A DNA stretch of 43,413 bases from a virus. The notes beneath the pieces are model-generated. The model had not been told where the DNA came from. It ran no database searches and worked only from the letters and a program-made list of their open reading frames with translations. The stretch is taken from IMG/VR virus record IMGVR_UViG_3300044546_001663, positions 1 to 43,413 of that record; one strand, 5' to 3'. Numbering within the stretch: position 1 is the first letter of the stretch; each line of letters opens with the position of its first letter. This document shows, one piece after another, positions 18,476 through 26,194 of the stretch. The position numbers were made by a program, and so were the translations under genes.

Positions 18476-19051
18476 ATGCGCAAAACAGCATTTGAACTGT
18501 ATCATTACGACTTAAAAGACGTCCAGCGTTCACAAGCTTGGTTTGACGAAAAAATAAAGCTAATGAACAAAGATCGCGTTCGTCCTAATAGTATTCTCTT
18601 AAAAGACCAAGGAGAACACTTGACTAGTGATATTAAACCTGCGATGTTATGTGCATTTTATTATTGGCCAAAAGGTCATGATACTTTGCCATACTACGAT
18701 ACATTTCCGCTTGTATTTCCTTTTGGTGCAGACAATGAAAGCTTTACTGCTCTTAATATGCACTATCTTAATTATCCAGACAGATTTGCGCTGTTTAAAA
18801 AATTACTAGATGTTAGTGGCAATAAATCATTAAATGAACATTCAAAAATGAATTTAAATTGGCAGCTAATAAAAGGTATTTCTAAAACAAAACATGCGAG
18901 TGCATGTGTAAAAAAATACTTGTTTAGTCATGTAAAATCACCGTTCTTGCCAATACAACCACAAGATTGGACTACTGCAATGATGATGCCTCTTGCACGT
19001 TTTCAAGGCGCAAACGAAAAAACTGTTTGGAAAGAAAGTAGAAAATTATGA
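18476..19051 (+). CDS. Conserved T4-like phage protein; possible gp2 (DNA end protector)
   Basis: This 191-residue protein follows gp4 and overlaps the next gene by 4 bp. Its middle has a distinctive block, FYYWPKGHDTLPYYDTFPLVFPF followed by LNMHYLNYPDRF, that I associate with a conserved protein of the T4-like head/tail cluster. In T4 gene 2 is adjacent to gene 4, so gp2, which protects the packaged DNA ends, is the leading candidate. T4 gp2 is longer (274 residues) and I see no diagnostic motif, so the assignment is tentative. Confidence 0.55.
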   Translation: MRKTAFELYHYDLKDVQRSQAWFDEKIKLMNKDRVRPNSILLKDQGEHLTSDIKPAMLCAFYYWPKGHDTLPYYDTFPLVFPFGADNESFTALNMHYLNYPDRFALFKKLLDVSGNKSLNEHSKMNLNWQLIKGISKTKHASACVKKYLFSHVKSPFLPIQPQDWTTAMMMPLARFQGANEKTVWKESRKL

Positions 19052-20370
19052 GCGGAAGTTATTCAAAATTAAATGAATTCATAACACACGTAAAAGGTGT
19101 TGGATTACCGTCAAGTTCTCATTATTCGTTGTTATTGCCTGATCTAGACAGCTCAGGAACGTACCGTAAAATTTCAATGTTGTGTGAATCTGTTAATATT
19201 CCAGGAATTCAACTAATGACTGTAGAAAACCGGACAATGGGTGAAACAGCAGAAATACCTTTTGGAGTCAATTATCAACCAGCAAATTTTGAAATTATTG
19301 TTGATAATAATTTTTCGGCAGTTGAGTATTTTCAAAAATGGACAAATAATGTATACGACAGAAAAAACAGAATAGTTGGTTTTTATGAAGACTATGCTAA
19401 ACAAGTCACACTTAAAGTACAAGATAAAAAAGGACAAAATATATACAAGGTGATTTTGCACGAGGCATATCCAAAGGCATTAGGAGATATTCAGCTCGCA
19501 TATGCATCTCATGAAATTTTGAAATTAAATGTTTCCATGAATTTCAAATATTGGGAAGTAAAGTACTATTCTGCAAAGAAAATTATTCCTAGAGAAAATC
19601 CATCGCTAAAAGATTCTGGTGTTTCTCCGTTCTCTGCTGCACCAACAGAAAGTTTAACACCGTTTATTTCACCATTTAGTCAAGTAGAAAATATAGGTAA
19701 AACACCATATACAGATTTACGATCAATACAAAAAACACTAAGCGGTTCTCCGGAATCTATACTTGACGCTACTGGAAAGACTTTTGCAGCAGAAACAAGC
19801 AGAGCAGCTCAAGCAGCAGCTGCAGCAGCAGAGGCATCAAAAATTTCGCCTCCTGGAGAGCCAAATTTTGGTACTAAATTTGGCAGTTTGTTAAAAGATC
19901 TTGGAAAAACATCAAATTCATTAGGCGGCGCAATAAGCGGAATAAGTCGTTCATTAAGTGCAGCTGCTGCCCCTGTAACAGCCGTTGCAGGAAGTATCAG
20001 TTCTATATCTAAAACACTCGGTGCAATCGACGGACTAATGAAGTCAGTTGGAATAAAGAATTCGGGACTCGGCGGAATTGTAAAGGACCTTAATAAAACA
20101 AGTTCAGATATGAGAAATGTTGCAAAGCTTGGTGGGTTGCCTAATAAAATTGGATCAGTTGGAGCAAACATGAGTGCAGTTGGAACGAGCATGAACGTGA
20201 TAAATAATGCAATCAAAAATTTTCCAAATTCAACAAAACAAATGACAAACAGCGTTGGTAAACTTGGTTCTGTATTCAGCAAACAAGGATCAAATTTATC
20301 GCAAGCATCTGACGCTTGGGACAGCAAAACTAAAGACGATAATAAACCACAAGCTGGAACACAACCATGA
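19048..20370 (+). CDS. Tail-tube-fold baseplate protein, gp54-like
   Basis: Residues 1-180 of 440 have the tail-tube type beta domain: ISMLCESVNIPGIQLMTVENRTMGE, NFEIIVDNNFSAVEYFQKW, then VILHEAYPKALGDIQLAYA and a closing FKYWEVKYYS. This layout is shared by the tube protein gp19 and the tube initiators gp48 and gp54. With a gp48-like gene nearby and the tube gene itself expected elsewhere, gp54 (tube initiation at the baseplate) fits best. The C-terminal 240 residues are Ala/Ser/Gly-rich helical repeats absent from T4 gp54. Overlaps with both neighbours are 4 bp. Confidence 0.6.
   Translation: MSGSYSKLNEFITHVKGVGLPSSSHYSLLLPDLDSSGTYRKISMLCESVNIPGIQLMTVENRTMGETAEIPFGVNYQPANFEIIVDNNFSAVEYFQKWTNNVYDRKNRIVGFYEDYAKQVTLKVQDKKGQNIYKVILHEAYPKALGDIQLAYASHEILKLNVSMNFKYWEVKYYSAKKIIPRENPSLKDSGVSPFSAAPTESLTPFISPFSQVENIGKTPYTDLRSIQKTLSGSPESILDATGKTFAAETSRAAQAAAAAAEASKISPPGEPNFGTKFGSLLKDLGKTSNSLGGAISGISRSLSAAAAPVTAVAGSISSISKTLGAIDGLMKSVGIKNSGLGGIVKDLNKTSSDMRNVAKLGGLPNKIGSVGANMSAVGTSMNVINNAIKNFPNSTKQMTNSVGKLGSVFSKQGSNLSQASDAWDSKTKDDNKPQAGTQP
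20199..20206 (+). promoter_or_regulatory. Candidate internal late promoter (GATAAATA)
   Basis: This is a one-mismatch match to TATAAATA inside the tube-fold gene, about 165 bp before the small terminase start. It could boost terminase and gp26 expression. Chance occurrence is quite possible. Confidence 0.25.
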
Positions 20371-20744
20371 GTTTTTCAGAAACATTCGATATTATGCCAA
20401 CACCTGTAGAAAAACTTCCAGTTGTTAAAGCAGACAATACAATTGAGCAAGACAGTGTCGATGCACGAGACAATCTTCGTTCTCTTATACAAACTGCATC
20501 CAGCGCACTTGAAAACGCACTGTCAGTAGCGATTCAATCCGAATCGCCGCGCGCGTATGAAGTTGTTGCCAATCTTATAAACACAGCAGCTGACTTAAAT
20601 ACAAAGTTGTTGAATACACATAACATTCAACAAAAAGCAGCACCACCACAAGCTGTAAATGCACAGCAGAATAATACAACAAACAACGTAATTTTTAACG
20701 GAACAACAAGCGAATTAGCAAGACTTCTTGAAGGCAAATTATGA
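20367..20744 (+). CDS. 16: Terminase small subunit gp16
   Basis: The central part of this 125-residue protein (DARDNLRSLIQTASSALENAL, then SESPRAYEVVANLINTAADLN) is the helical core of gp16 in aquatic T4-like phages. That core has an 'AR.N...lI..g..al...l..A..sE.PRAYEV...L' pattern. gp16 forms a ring that regulates the large terminase during DNA packaging. T4 gp16 is 164 residues. A Gln/Asn/Thr-rich stretch precedes a short C-terminal helix. The large terminase is not in this window. Both ends overlap neighbours by 4 bp. Confidence 0.75.
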   Translation: MSFSETFDIMPTPVEKLPVVKADNTIEQDSVDARDNLRSLIQTASSALENALSVAIQSESPRAYEVVANLINTAADLNTKLLNTHNIQQKAAPPQAVNAQQNNTTNNVIFNGTTSELARLLEGKL

Positions 20745-21433
20745 AATTAAATGAATTGAATCCTACACCACTTTATGATTTAACTATACCTTCTACTGGT
20801 AAGAAAGTAAAATACAGACCATTTTTTGTACGCGAAGAACGAGCATTGCTAACAGCATATGAAACACAAGATGAAAGTACAATGCTTAACACTATTGTAA
20901 GCATTGTTAAATGTTGCATTAAACCAGAAGTAAATCTTACATCTTTTGACGTCGAGTATATTTTCTTACAGATCAGATCAAAATCAGTCGGTGAAATTTC
21001 ACAACTTATTTTTACATGTTCTGAATGCGCACACGAAACAAACATAAACGTAAACATCACTCAAGCAACGGTTAACGGTGTTTCGTCAAAAAATATTATT
21101 AAGTTAAGTGAAAATTTAAGTATAAAAATGAAATATCCTCTTATTGATGATATTGTTGACATTGTTGATTCTGATACGCCTGAACTAAATACATCACGTG
21201 CAATTGCTGCAGTTTGTGACACAATCTATTCAGGCGATGATTCTATTCTGGTAAAAGAAGAATCCACAGAAGATGTGATAAGATTTCTTGAAGAATTGAC
21301 TAGCAAACAGTATGCTCTGCTAGAAGAATTTGTCGATTCAACTCCAACAGTAGAATTACCAGTGCATTGGAAATGTCCAAAATGTTCTCATGAAAATAAA
21401 AACACACTGTCAGGTTTAACAAATTTTTTTTAG
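20741..21433 (+). CDS. 26: Baseplate hub subunit gp26-like with zinc-ribbon cysteines
   Basis: This 230-residue protein of the T4 baseplate family (PF12322-type) opens with LP/LYDLTIPSTGKKVKYRPF.VREER.LL and continues with IV..C. Two CxxC pairs, CSEC near residue 90 and CPKC near 214, are spaced as a zinc ribbon interrupted by a helical insert. In T4 gp26 is a hub component. The reading frame stops at TAG right after eight Ts. The -1 frame then continues with the sequence expected at the end of this family, so the short form may be only one of two products. Confidence 0.75.
   Translation: MKLNELNPTPLYDLTIPSTGKKVKYRPFFVREERALLTAYETQDESTMLNTIVSIVKCCIKPEVNLTSFDVEYIFLQIRSKSVGEISQLIFTCSECAHETNINVNITQATVNGVSSKNIIKLSENLSIKMKYPLIDDIVDIVDSDTPELNTSRAIAAVCDTIYSGDDSILVKEESTEDVIRFLEELTSKQYALLEEFVDSTPTVELPVHWKCPKCSHENKNTLSGLTNFF
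21424..21430 (+). other. Putative -1 ribosomal frameshift site (T TTT TTT) before the gp26 stop
   Basis: Seven Ts are in the correct phase for -1 slippage (X XXY YYZ with all U), and the zero-frame UAG follows at once (21431-21433). After slippage the next codons read Leu-Val-Cys-Leu-Gly-His-Glu. Pausing at the stop codon could stimulate the shift. Confidence 0.55.
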
Positions 21434-21621
21434 TATGTCTGGGGCATGAAACGTTGCAAAATCATCTTCAGACAAATTTCTCATTAATGCAACATCACAA
21501 CTATACACTGTCAGATCTTGACAATATGCTGCCGTATGAGCGAGAAATTTACGTTAATATGCTGATTAAGTATTTAGAAGAAGAAAAACAAAAACAAAAA
21601 CGAAGTCATGGCTACAACTAA
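21430..21621 (+). CDS. -1 frame extension of gp26 (63 residues) or a short separate gene
   Basis: The open frame continues after the T run as LVCLGHETLQ, then NFSLMQHHNYTLSDLDNMLPYEREIYVNMLIKYLEEE, ending 14 bp inside the next gene. 'MQHH.ysL..ld.M.P.ERe.YV..L..yleeE' is, as I recall it, the normal C-terminal part of the gp26 family in aquatic T4-like phages, so it should be translated. An independent start could be the ATG at 21487, giving only 44 residues and no clear ribosome binding site. Fusion by frameshifting is more attractive. Confidence 0.6.
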   Translation, partial: LVCLGHETLQNHLQTNFSLMQHHNYTLSDLDNMLPYEREIYVNMLIKYLEEEKQKQKRSHGYN

Positions 21622-23674
21622 TTCGCAAACAATAATTCCATCGCAACAGGCTGCAACACTTGTTTCTTCTTTGAGCAAAATAGCAGAAGGTTTTAGCTTT
21701 TTCAAGAAGAAAGCTACTAACGCAGATTTACGTGGAAAACCTGCAAAGAATATATTTGGAGCAATTTCTCATCATATTCCGCAGATCAAAACTGCTTTTC
21801 AGCAATCTCAGTCAAAAACAACAGATCAAAACGGCGATCAGTCAGACAAAAATAACAATACAACAAATAAAAACTCCACAAAAAATTCAACCATCAGAGG
21901 TTCAATAAAACAAACAGTAAAAGAGCATATTACTGGTGGAATTAAGGGTTTAAAAAGTAAGTACGGAACAAAAGAAGGTTTACTCGGCGTTGCTTCGGCA
22001 GCCGCTGGAGGCGGAATATTATCTTCAATTTTAAAAGAATCGTCGGATAAAATCTCGGAGAGTAAATCAACGGATGCAAGAAAAGAAAAATTCATTTCAA
22101 GATATCTAGCAAAAACAGAAAAAGGTCAAGAACTCTCTAGTAATTTGAGCGGTGACGACGCTCGTGCCGAAGCACTTAAAGTTTACGAAAAAGAAATTGA
22201 ACTAATTGAAAAAATTAATAAGCTTGAAGATGAACACAAAAAGCTAAAAAGTGAAGGTTTAGAGATAACCGAAGAAGAATTAGAGCATGTAAAAAATCTT
22301 GAAAAACAAAAAGCCGATCTTATTTCTGGTAAAAAACAGACAGATCAGCCTGTAGCTGCAAATAAATCTTCTACCACAGATTTTAAAAATTCCAACAGCG
22401 AGCAAAAACAAGAAAATGCACTTAACGCTAATCAGTCAACAGAACAATCTCATGTTTCAAATAAATCTATAGCTGCTACAAATAAACAATCACGTAAAAC
22501 ACAAAAAGCTCTGCAACGTGCAGCATCAATACAAAAATCAGCATCTAAAATATTAAAACCTGAAACCGCATCTGTATCAAAAGAAGAGTCAAAATCCGAA
22601 GATACTCAAAAAGACAGCAAAAATTTATTACAAAAAATATACTCTGCAATTTCACTGTCTAATAAAGAACTTAAAAATCTTGGCAATTATTCAAAACTTC
22701 AGCTAACTTCTACATCAAAACGACCAGGTTTTTTAAACACCGTATCAAATTTTGCCAGTTCTGCAAAAGAAAAAGGTGGTAGCTTATTGTCATCGGCAAT
22801 GTCTGCTGGTTCTAATATTGCTAGTGCTGCAAAAGAAAAAGGTGGTAGCTTAATATCGTCTGCTGCCGGTTCTGGCATCGGTAGAGCCGCATCATCTGTT
22901 GCTAGTAGATTCGCGCTCCCTGCTCTTGCTGTAGCAGGCGCCGGCGCTGCTGGATGGGGTGTAGGCTCAATGATATCAGATGCATTGCCTAATTTGGGTT
23001 CTGACATATATGACTTTGTGCACGGCGAACCGAAAAAGGAAAAACCTTATCAATTAGACCCAGAAAAAATAGCAGCTCGTAAAAAGAAAGATGCCGATGC
23101 TGCACGATCAAACTTTGCAAAAACAGATCCACGAATAGTTAAACCTGAAGAAGTACAAACACCAACACCTGTTAAAACTGAAGAAGTAAAGGTACAACCT
23201 CAAGTTCCTGCGCCGCAGCCGGTTAAACCTGAAGAAGTACAAACACCAACACCGGTTAAAACTGAAGAAGTAAAGGTACAACCTCAAGCCGTGGAACCAA
23301 TAGCTGTTCCAGTTCCCACACCGTCAACACCAGTCAATACATCTCCTAAACCACGATCAAAGTTTGATCAGATAACAAACACAAGTTCTTTTAGATGGAA
23401 AGGAGTTACACCAGATGTACCGCGAGTAGTTAAACCTGAAGTAACTCCAAGAGAATCTCAAACAACACAATTAGAAAAAAGTACCGCTGACGTTGAACAA
23501 GCTAAACAACAAACAATGCAGCCAATTATAAATGTTCCGGCTTCTTCGCCAACTACTATAGTAAACAACAATACTACAGTAACTGGAAACAGACCTGACA
23601 TTCGACTTCAAGAGCCAACATATACTCAAGTTCTAAGTTCGGCATTTAGACGCAATCCGTATTTACCATTCTAA
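21608..23674 (+). CDS. Large virion structural protein, hub or tape-measure-like
   Basis: This 688-residue protein is last in the plus-strand late operon, directly after gp26. Residues 1-340 are largely charged and helical (Lys/Glu/Gln/Ser-rich). Residues about 435-465 form one hydrophobic Ala/Gly segment (ALPALAVAGAGAAGWGVG) that could cross a membrane. Residues about 510-600 are a Pro/Glu/Val/Lys-rich linker made of duplicated units. The end is Asn/Thr-rich. A helical protein with a membrane-active segment next to hub genes suggests a gp29-like hub or tape-measure role, but no specific family was recognised. Confidence 0.55.
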   Translation: MATTNSQTIIPSQQAATLVSSLSKIAEGFSFFKKKATNADLRGKPAKNIFGAISHHIPQIKTAFQQSQSKTTDQNGDQSDKNNNTTNKNSTKNSTIRGSIKQTVKEHITGGIKGLKSKYGTKEGLLGVASAAAGGGILSSILKESSDKISESKSTDARKEKFISRYLAKTEKGQELSSNLSGDDARAEALKVYEKEIELIEKINKLEDEHKKLKSEGLEITEEELEHVKNLEKQKADLISGKKQTDQPVAANKSSTTDFKNSNSEQKQENALNANQSTEQSHVSNKSIAATNKQSRKTQKALQRAASIQKSASKILKPETASVSKEESKSEDTQKDSKNLLQKIYSAISLSNKELKNLGNYSKLQLTSTSKRPGFLNTVSNFASSAKEKGGSLLSSAMSAGSNIASAAKEKGGSLISSAAGSGIGRAASSVASRFALPALAVAGAGAAGWGVGSMISDALPNLGSDIYDFVHGEPKKEKPYQLDPEKIAARKKKDADAARSNFAKTDPRIVKPEEVQTPTPVKTEEVKVQPQVPAPQPVKPEEVQTPTPVKTEEVKVQPQAVEPIAVPVPTPSTPVNTSPKPRSKFDQITNTSSFRWKGVTPDVPRVVKPEVTPRESQTTQLEKSTADVEQAKQQTMQPIINVPASSPTTIVNNNTTVTGNRPDIRLQEPTYTQVLSSAFRRNPYLPF
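22761..22852. repeat. Two 26-bp direct repeats
   Basis: Identical 26-bp copies lie at 22761-22786 and 22827-22852, offset by 66 bp (22 codons). Both encode the peptide AKEKGGSL within the large structural protein, indicating an internal duplication. Confidence 0.85.
23138..23288. repeat. Two 67-bp direct repeats encoding a Pro/Glu/Lys linker
   Basis: Copies at 23138-23204 and 23222-23288 differ by a single base and are offset by 84 bp (28 codons). They encode VKPEEVQTPTPVKTEEVK-type linkers. Near identity implies recent duplication or conversion. Confidence 0.85.
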
Positions 23675-23676
23675 AC

Positions 23677-23703
23677 AAAAAGGACCCTCTTGGGTCCTTT
23701 TTT
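23677..23703. terminator. Bidirectional intrinsic terminator
   Basis: An 11-bp perfect stem (677-687 with 692-702: five A, then GGACCC, loop TCTT, then the complement) ends in six Ts on the plus strand and a run of five As at the other end. It lies 2 bp after the structural operon and abuts the convergent minus-strand gene, so it serves both. Confidence 0.9.
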
Positions 23704-23861
23704 CAGCCTAACAAAATTGTTTTACTTTCATTTAAATCCTTTTTAATGGATTCAATCTGAAATTTTACTGCATCGGCTTCTGCTAAACTTCCACGTCGTA
23801 GATATTCAGTCATCAGCTGCTGAAGTTGCAGAATCTGTTCTTGAGCTTCACTATTAGTCAT
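23703..23861 (-). CDS. Small helical protein downstream of gp32
   Basis: This 52-residue protein starts at 23861 inside the end of gp32 (8-bp overlap) and ends at the terminator. The sequence is almost entirely helical with hydrophobic spacing (EQILQLQQLMTEYL, then AEADAVKFQIESIKKDL), suggesting a helical hairpin or coiled coil. I rejected a longer upstream start because it would run through gp32 coding sequence. No family recognised; co-expression with gp32 suggests a replication-related role. Confidence 0.55.
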   Translation of the reverse strand: MTNSEAQEQILQLQQLMTEYLRRGSLAEADAVKFQIESIKKDLNESKTILLG

Positions 23862-24765
23862 TTGCAATACTCTTAAAATAGTCTGCAAGTTCATCGTCAT
23901 CATCAGAAACAGCAGCCTTTGGTGTAGGAGCAGCTTTTGGTTTTGGAGCATTTACGACTGGTGTTGGGCGAACATTGTCTTCCATTTCTTTGACAATGTC
24001 TTCAGCGCGTTTTTCTGAACCAGCGCTTGTTCCATTAACAACAGCATTAAACTTACGGTACAGATCATCAAACGACTTGAACTTTTCTGGAGCAATGAAT
24101 TGGCTAACAGGTTCTTGCGCATTTACGATTTTCAAAATTGCTTCATCAGACTCAGCAACAGGACTTGGCTCAGCAAAAGTTGAAGTGTCGTAGTTAGGAT
24201 AACCTTCTACTTGACGCATGCGAAGTTTAAAGTTACGACCTTCCCACAGATCAAAAACGTTGCTGGGTGTTTCATCTTCAAATGTAGGCTGGACTTTATC
24301 CATGATCTTTTCAAAAATCTTTTTACCGTATTTGAAAAAGAACTGCTTACCATTGTTGTCTGGATTTCCAGGATCGTTGATAACAAGAATTCGGCTGATG
24401 TATGATGCCTTACGCTTGCGTTTGAGCGCTTCTTTTTTATCGCTCTCTAGACCAGTTGCATATAGTTTCTTATTCTCAATCAGAACAGGATCTTCTTGAC
24501 CAATAGTGCTCAAGCAGTTTTCAATGTACCATTTACCAGTTGGACCCTGGAAACCATGACTGTACAACAAAACCCAAGGCAATTCGTCTTTAGTGTGTTT
24601 AGGCAAGAATCGAATAGTAGCACTGGCATTTCCAGCTTTATCACGAGTGGGTTTCCAGAACCCTTCATCATCTTTTGAATATTCTGTTTTTTTACTCAGT
24701 GCAGCAGTAATGCTGGAAAAATCAGAAGAACGTTGTTTACGGAGATCGGCTAATGTCATTGACAT
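23854..24765 (-). CDS. 32: Single-stranded DNA binding protein gp32
   Basis: This 303-residue protein (T4 gp32: 301) has the basic N-terminal segment SMTLADLRKQRSSDF for cooperativity and a core with WKPTRD, IRFLP, HGF.GP.GKWYIENCLSTIG. An Asp-rich tail (SDDDDELADYF) recruits replication and recombination partners. T4 gp32 binds zinc through His64, Cys77, Cys87 and Cys90. Here only the equivalent of Cys77 remains and the CxxC is absent, as in some aquatic relatives. I use the ATG at 24765 (another is at 24759) because the longer frame would start before the leader hairpins. It follows the gp59 and gp33 block as in T4. Confidence 0.93.
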   Translation of the reverse strand: MSMTLADLRKQRSSDFSSITAALSKKTEYSKDDEGFWKPTRDKAGNASATIRFLPKHTKDELPWVLLYSHGFQGPTGKWYIENCLSTIGQEDPVLIENKKLYATGLESDKKEALKRKRKASYISRILVINDPGNPDNNGKQFFFKYGKKIFEKIMDKVQPTFEDETPSNVFDLWEGRNFKLRMRQVEGYPNYDTSTFAEPSPVAESDEAILKIVNAQEPVSQFIAPEKFKSFDDLYRKFNAVVNGTSAGSEKRAEDIVKEMEDNVRPTPVVNAPKPKAAPTPKAAVSDDDDELADYFKSIAND

Positions 24766-24846
24766 AATTTTTACTCTTTCAAGTGTTATAACCCATTTAG
24801 GGTTGAGGTTTATAGCAGCATGCTGCTTTCTGCCAAATGGCAAAAC
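24766..24846 (-). promoter_or_regulatory. gp32 leader with three inverted repeats; candidate autoregulatory site
   Basis: The 81 bases before gp32 hold three palindromes: 831-842 (5-bp stem), 814-827 (a perfect 14-bp palindrome centred on CATG) and 790-804 (AACCC/GGGTT). T4 gp32 represses its own translation by nucleating on a leader pseudoknot and spreading to the start site. This leader could do the same, but a pseudoknot is not evident by eye. Confidence 0.45.
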
Positions 24847-25029
24847 TTATTTATTGAGACTTTGCTCAATATAGTGTTGGATAATGGAATTGGTAAATTG
24901 TTCAACAATTCGTTTAATTTCTAAGCCAGGAAGACGACTATTAATAGATGATTCTATCAAATCACGATGAATAGATTGCGAAATTCTATATTCGCCGTCT
25001 GCAAAAACAAGTTTGGTAAAATCATTCAT
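24847..25029 (-). CDS. Small protein of unknown function upstream of gp32
   Basis: This 60-residue protein starts at 25029, overlapping the previous small gene by 8 bp. It contains a short beta-like start (KLVFADGEYRIS) and a helix rich in Ile/Glu (SINSRLPGLEIKRIVEQFTNSIIQHYIEQ). An in-frame upstream start would run through the neighbouring gene and was not used. No family recognised. Position within the gp33-gp59-gp32 block suggests a replication or recombination accessory. Confidence 0.55.
   Translation of the reverse strand: MNDFTKLVFADGEYRISQSIHRDLIESSINSRLPGLEIKRIVEQFTNSIIQHYIEQSLNK
24848..24855 (-). promoter_or_regulatory. Candidate late promoter for gp32 (AATAAATA)
   Basis: AATAAATA on the minus strand overlaps the stop codon of the preceding small gene, and a start site near 24842 would yield the leader described above. 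T4 gene 32 also has a late promoter. One mismatch to consensus, AT-rich surroundings. Confidence 0.35.
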
Positions 25030-25186
25030 AACGGTTGTTTTCCATTTCAGATAGCAGTTCTTCAATTTCGTCATCATTCTCAATAACATGATAACGCTTA
25101 TTTTTAACTGTTTTGCGCTTTTCTAATTCTGCGCGTTCTTGAATTTTTTCCTTACGTTGCTCTTTTGATTTTTCAAACTGTTTCAT
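25022..25186 (-). CDS. Small highly charged protein between gp59 and gp32
   Basis: This 54-residue frame begins at ATG 25186 inside the 3' end of gp59 (14-bp overlap) and ends overlapping the next start. The first 31 residues are basic and helical (KQFEKSKEQRKEKIQERA), the end is acidic (ENDDEIEELLSEME). The acidic C-terminal helix could be a protein-contact tail. It fills an otherwise empty stretch exactly, with tight overlaps on both sides, which supports it as a gene. No family recognised. Confidence 0.55.
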   Translation of the reverse strand: MKQFEKSKEQRKEKIQERAELEKRKTVKNKRYHVIENDDEIEELLSEMENNRYE

Positions 25187-25733
25187 GATCCTGCAAAAAG
25201 TTTTGTATTTTGTTTATATCACACTTGACATAATTATCAAGTTTTTTAATTATAACACACCATTTATTAAAAGTAAAATAATCGTGTTTAATCCAATCAT
25301 CTATGAACTCATATATTCTATTCAGCACAACAATGGTTTGAATGTGAACATTTTTTTGTAAAAGTTCATTTAATATTTTTGGTGGGTTACCCTGTAATTT
25401 ATCTGTACTGAATCCGTCAAGATCAGACCGAACAATATACGAAAGCGATTCCTTTTCCTTAGTCCATCGTGAATAGTTATCCCATGATAGAGTAGAATCA
25501 AACATTTCATCAGTTCCAGAGTATACTATATTAGATATAAAGAAATGTATGCCTTCACCTGGAGTTTTAATATGTCTTGATAAGTTTTCAAAAACATACT
25601 TTTCACGACTGGATATATACTTTTCTAAACTTGTATTTTTTGTCTGACCTCGAGATTGAACAATGTCATAATTCAAAGTAGTCAAATGAAGTTTAACTGC
25701 TCTGTGTAATCTCCACAGCGAATATCCATCCAT
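25173..25733 (-). CDS. 59: Replicative helicase loader gp59
   Basis: This 186-residue protein has the gp59 opening 'G.s.wrlh.avKLHlt..nYDi' (DGYSLWRLHRAVKLHLTTLNYDI), followed by REKYVFENLSRHI and FFISNIVYSG, matching T4 gp59 (217 residues: 'VYKLYLMIKQHMNGKYDV', 'RRDKYFFQKLSEKY', 'LIFISNLVAN'). gp59 loads gp41 helicase onto gp32-coated forks. It is encoded 2 bp after gp33, the same order (33, 59, 32) as in T4. The C-terminal half is more divergent. Confidence 0.85.
   Translation of the reverse strand: MDGYSLWRLHRAVKLHLTTLNYDIVQSRGQTKNTSLEKYISSREKYVFENLSRHIKTPGEGIHFFISNIVYSGTDEMFDSTLSWDNYSRWTKEKESLSYIVRSDLDGFSTDKLQGNPPKILNELLQKNVHIQTIVVLNRIYEFIDDWIKHDYFTFNKWCVIIKKLDNYVKCDINKIQNFLQDHETV
25249..25277 (-). 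promoter_or_regulatory. Early-type promoter inside gp59
   Basis: TTTACT (272-277), a 17-bp spacer and TATAAT (249-254) on the minus strand. It would transcribe the two small genes and gp32. It is the only copy of this promoter family embedded in a coding sequence well away from its end. Confidence 0.7.
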
Positions 25734-25735
25734 AC

Positions 25736-25957
25736 TTAGGCATCCAGTTGAGACTGTTCGGGAAGTAAACCTTGGCTGATCATCTCACATTGCAATTTTC
25801 CTTTTAGCGACGGATTGATCAATTTAGTAATATGTTCAAATTCAATACAACGTTCATCGCAGTATTCAATCAGCAGTTCAGTACAAGTAAGTCCTTCTAA
25901 TAAAGATCGCTGCTCTATATAATGTGAAAATTCACTTGCAGATTTAAACAATTTCAT
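25736..25957 (-). CDS. 33: Late transcription coactivator gp33
   Basis: This 73-residue protein has the pattern 'S..IE.l......l...eaI..YCe..gie.E.i.kLi.psLK.Kl..Ea...gLL' (LLIEYCDERCIEFEHITKLINPSLKGKLQCEMISQGLLP), as in gp33 of aquatic T4-like phages. gp33 binds host RNA polymerase beta flap and, with the gp55 sigma factor and the sliding clamp, activates late promoters. It lies directly upstream of gp59 as in T4. The start overlaps the preceding gene by 4 bp. T4 gp33 is longer (112 residues). Confidence 0.75.
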   Translation of the reverse strand: MKLFKSASEFSHYIEQRSLLEGLTCTELLIEYCDERCIEFEHITKLINPSLKGKLQCEMISQGLLPEQSQLDA

Positions 25958-26193
25958 ACCTTATCCTTTGCTATAATGATTCTATTAAGACGATTTAAAT
26001 TTGAATATTCTGCAGATTTTGCACGTAAAAAACGAGTGTACTTAAATTCTTCTCTTTGTAGTTCTTCATCAAAGTTTTCAATAAATCGTTCCATTATAAA
26101 ATCCAATTGAGTTAAACGACTCTGTATTTTATTGGAAATTTCTAGAATATTTTCACCGCGTAAAACTGATCGTTCCATTTGAAGCATATTCAT
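25954..26193 (-). CDS. Small helical protein of unknown function
   Basis: This 79-residue protein overlaps gp33 by ATGA. It is strongly helical and charged, with MERSVLRGENILEISNKIQSRL and FIENFDEELQREEFKYTRFLRAK. No membrane segment or metal motif is present. The leading place in the gp33-gp59-gp32 string suggests early or middle expression. It matches nothing I recognise, including T4 dsbA. Confidence 0.55.
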   Translation of the reverse strand: MNMLQMERSVLRGENILEISNKIQSRLTQLDFIMERFIENFDEELQREEFKYTRFLRAKSAEYSNLNRLNRIIIAKDKV

Positions 26194-26194
26194 G

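Noticed and set aside
19809-20327. 172-codon minus-strand frame opposite the tube-fold gene
   Set aside because: It mirrors the Ala/Ser-rich repeats of the real gene and has no promoter or ribosome binding site.
23703-23861. Late coactivator gp33 as identity for the small gene after gp32
   Set aside because: The 73-residue gene at 25736-25957 has the gp33 pattern and the T4 gene order; this one does not.
23703-23951. 82-codon version of the small gene after gp32
   Set aside because: The first 30 codons are inside gp32 and encode a Leu/Met-rich shadow; the ATG at 23861 gives a compact helical protein that starts at the gp32 stop.
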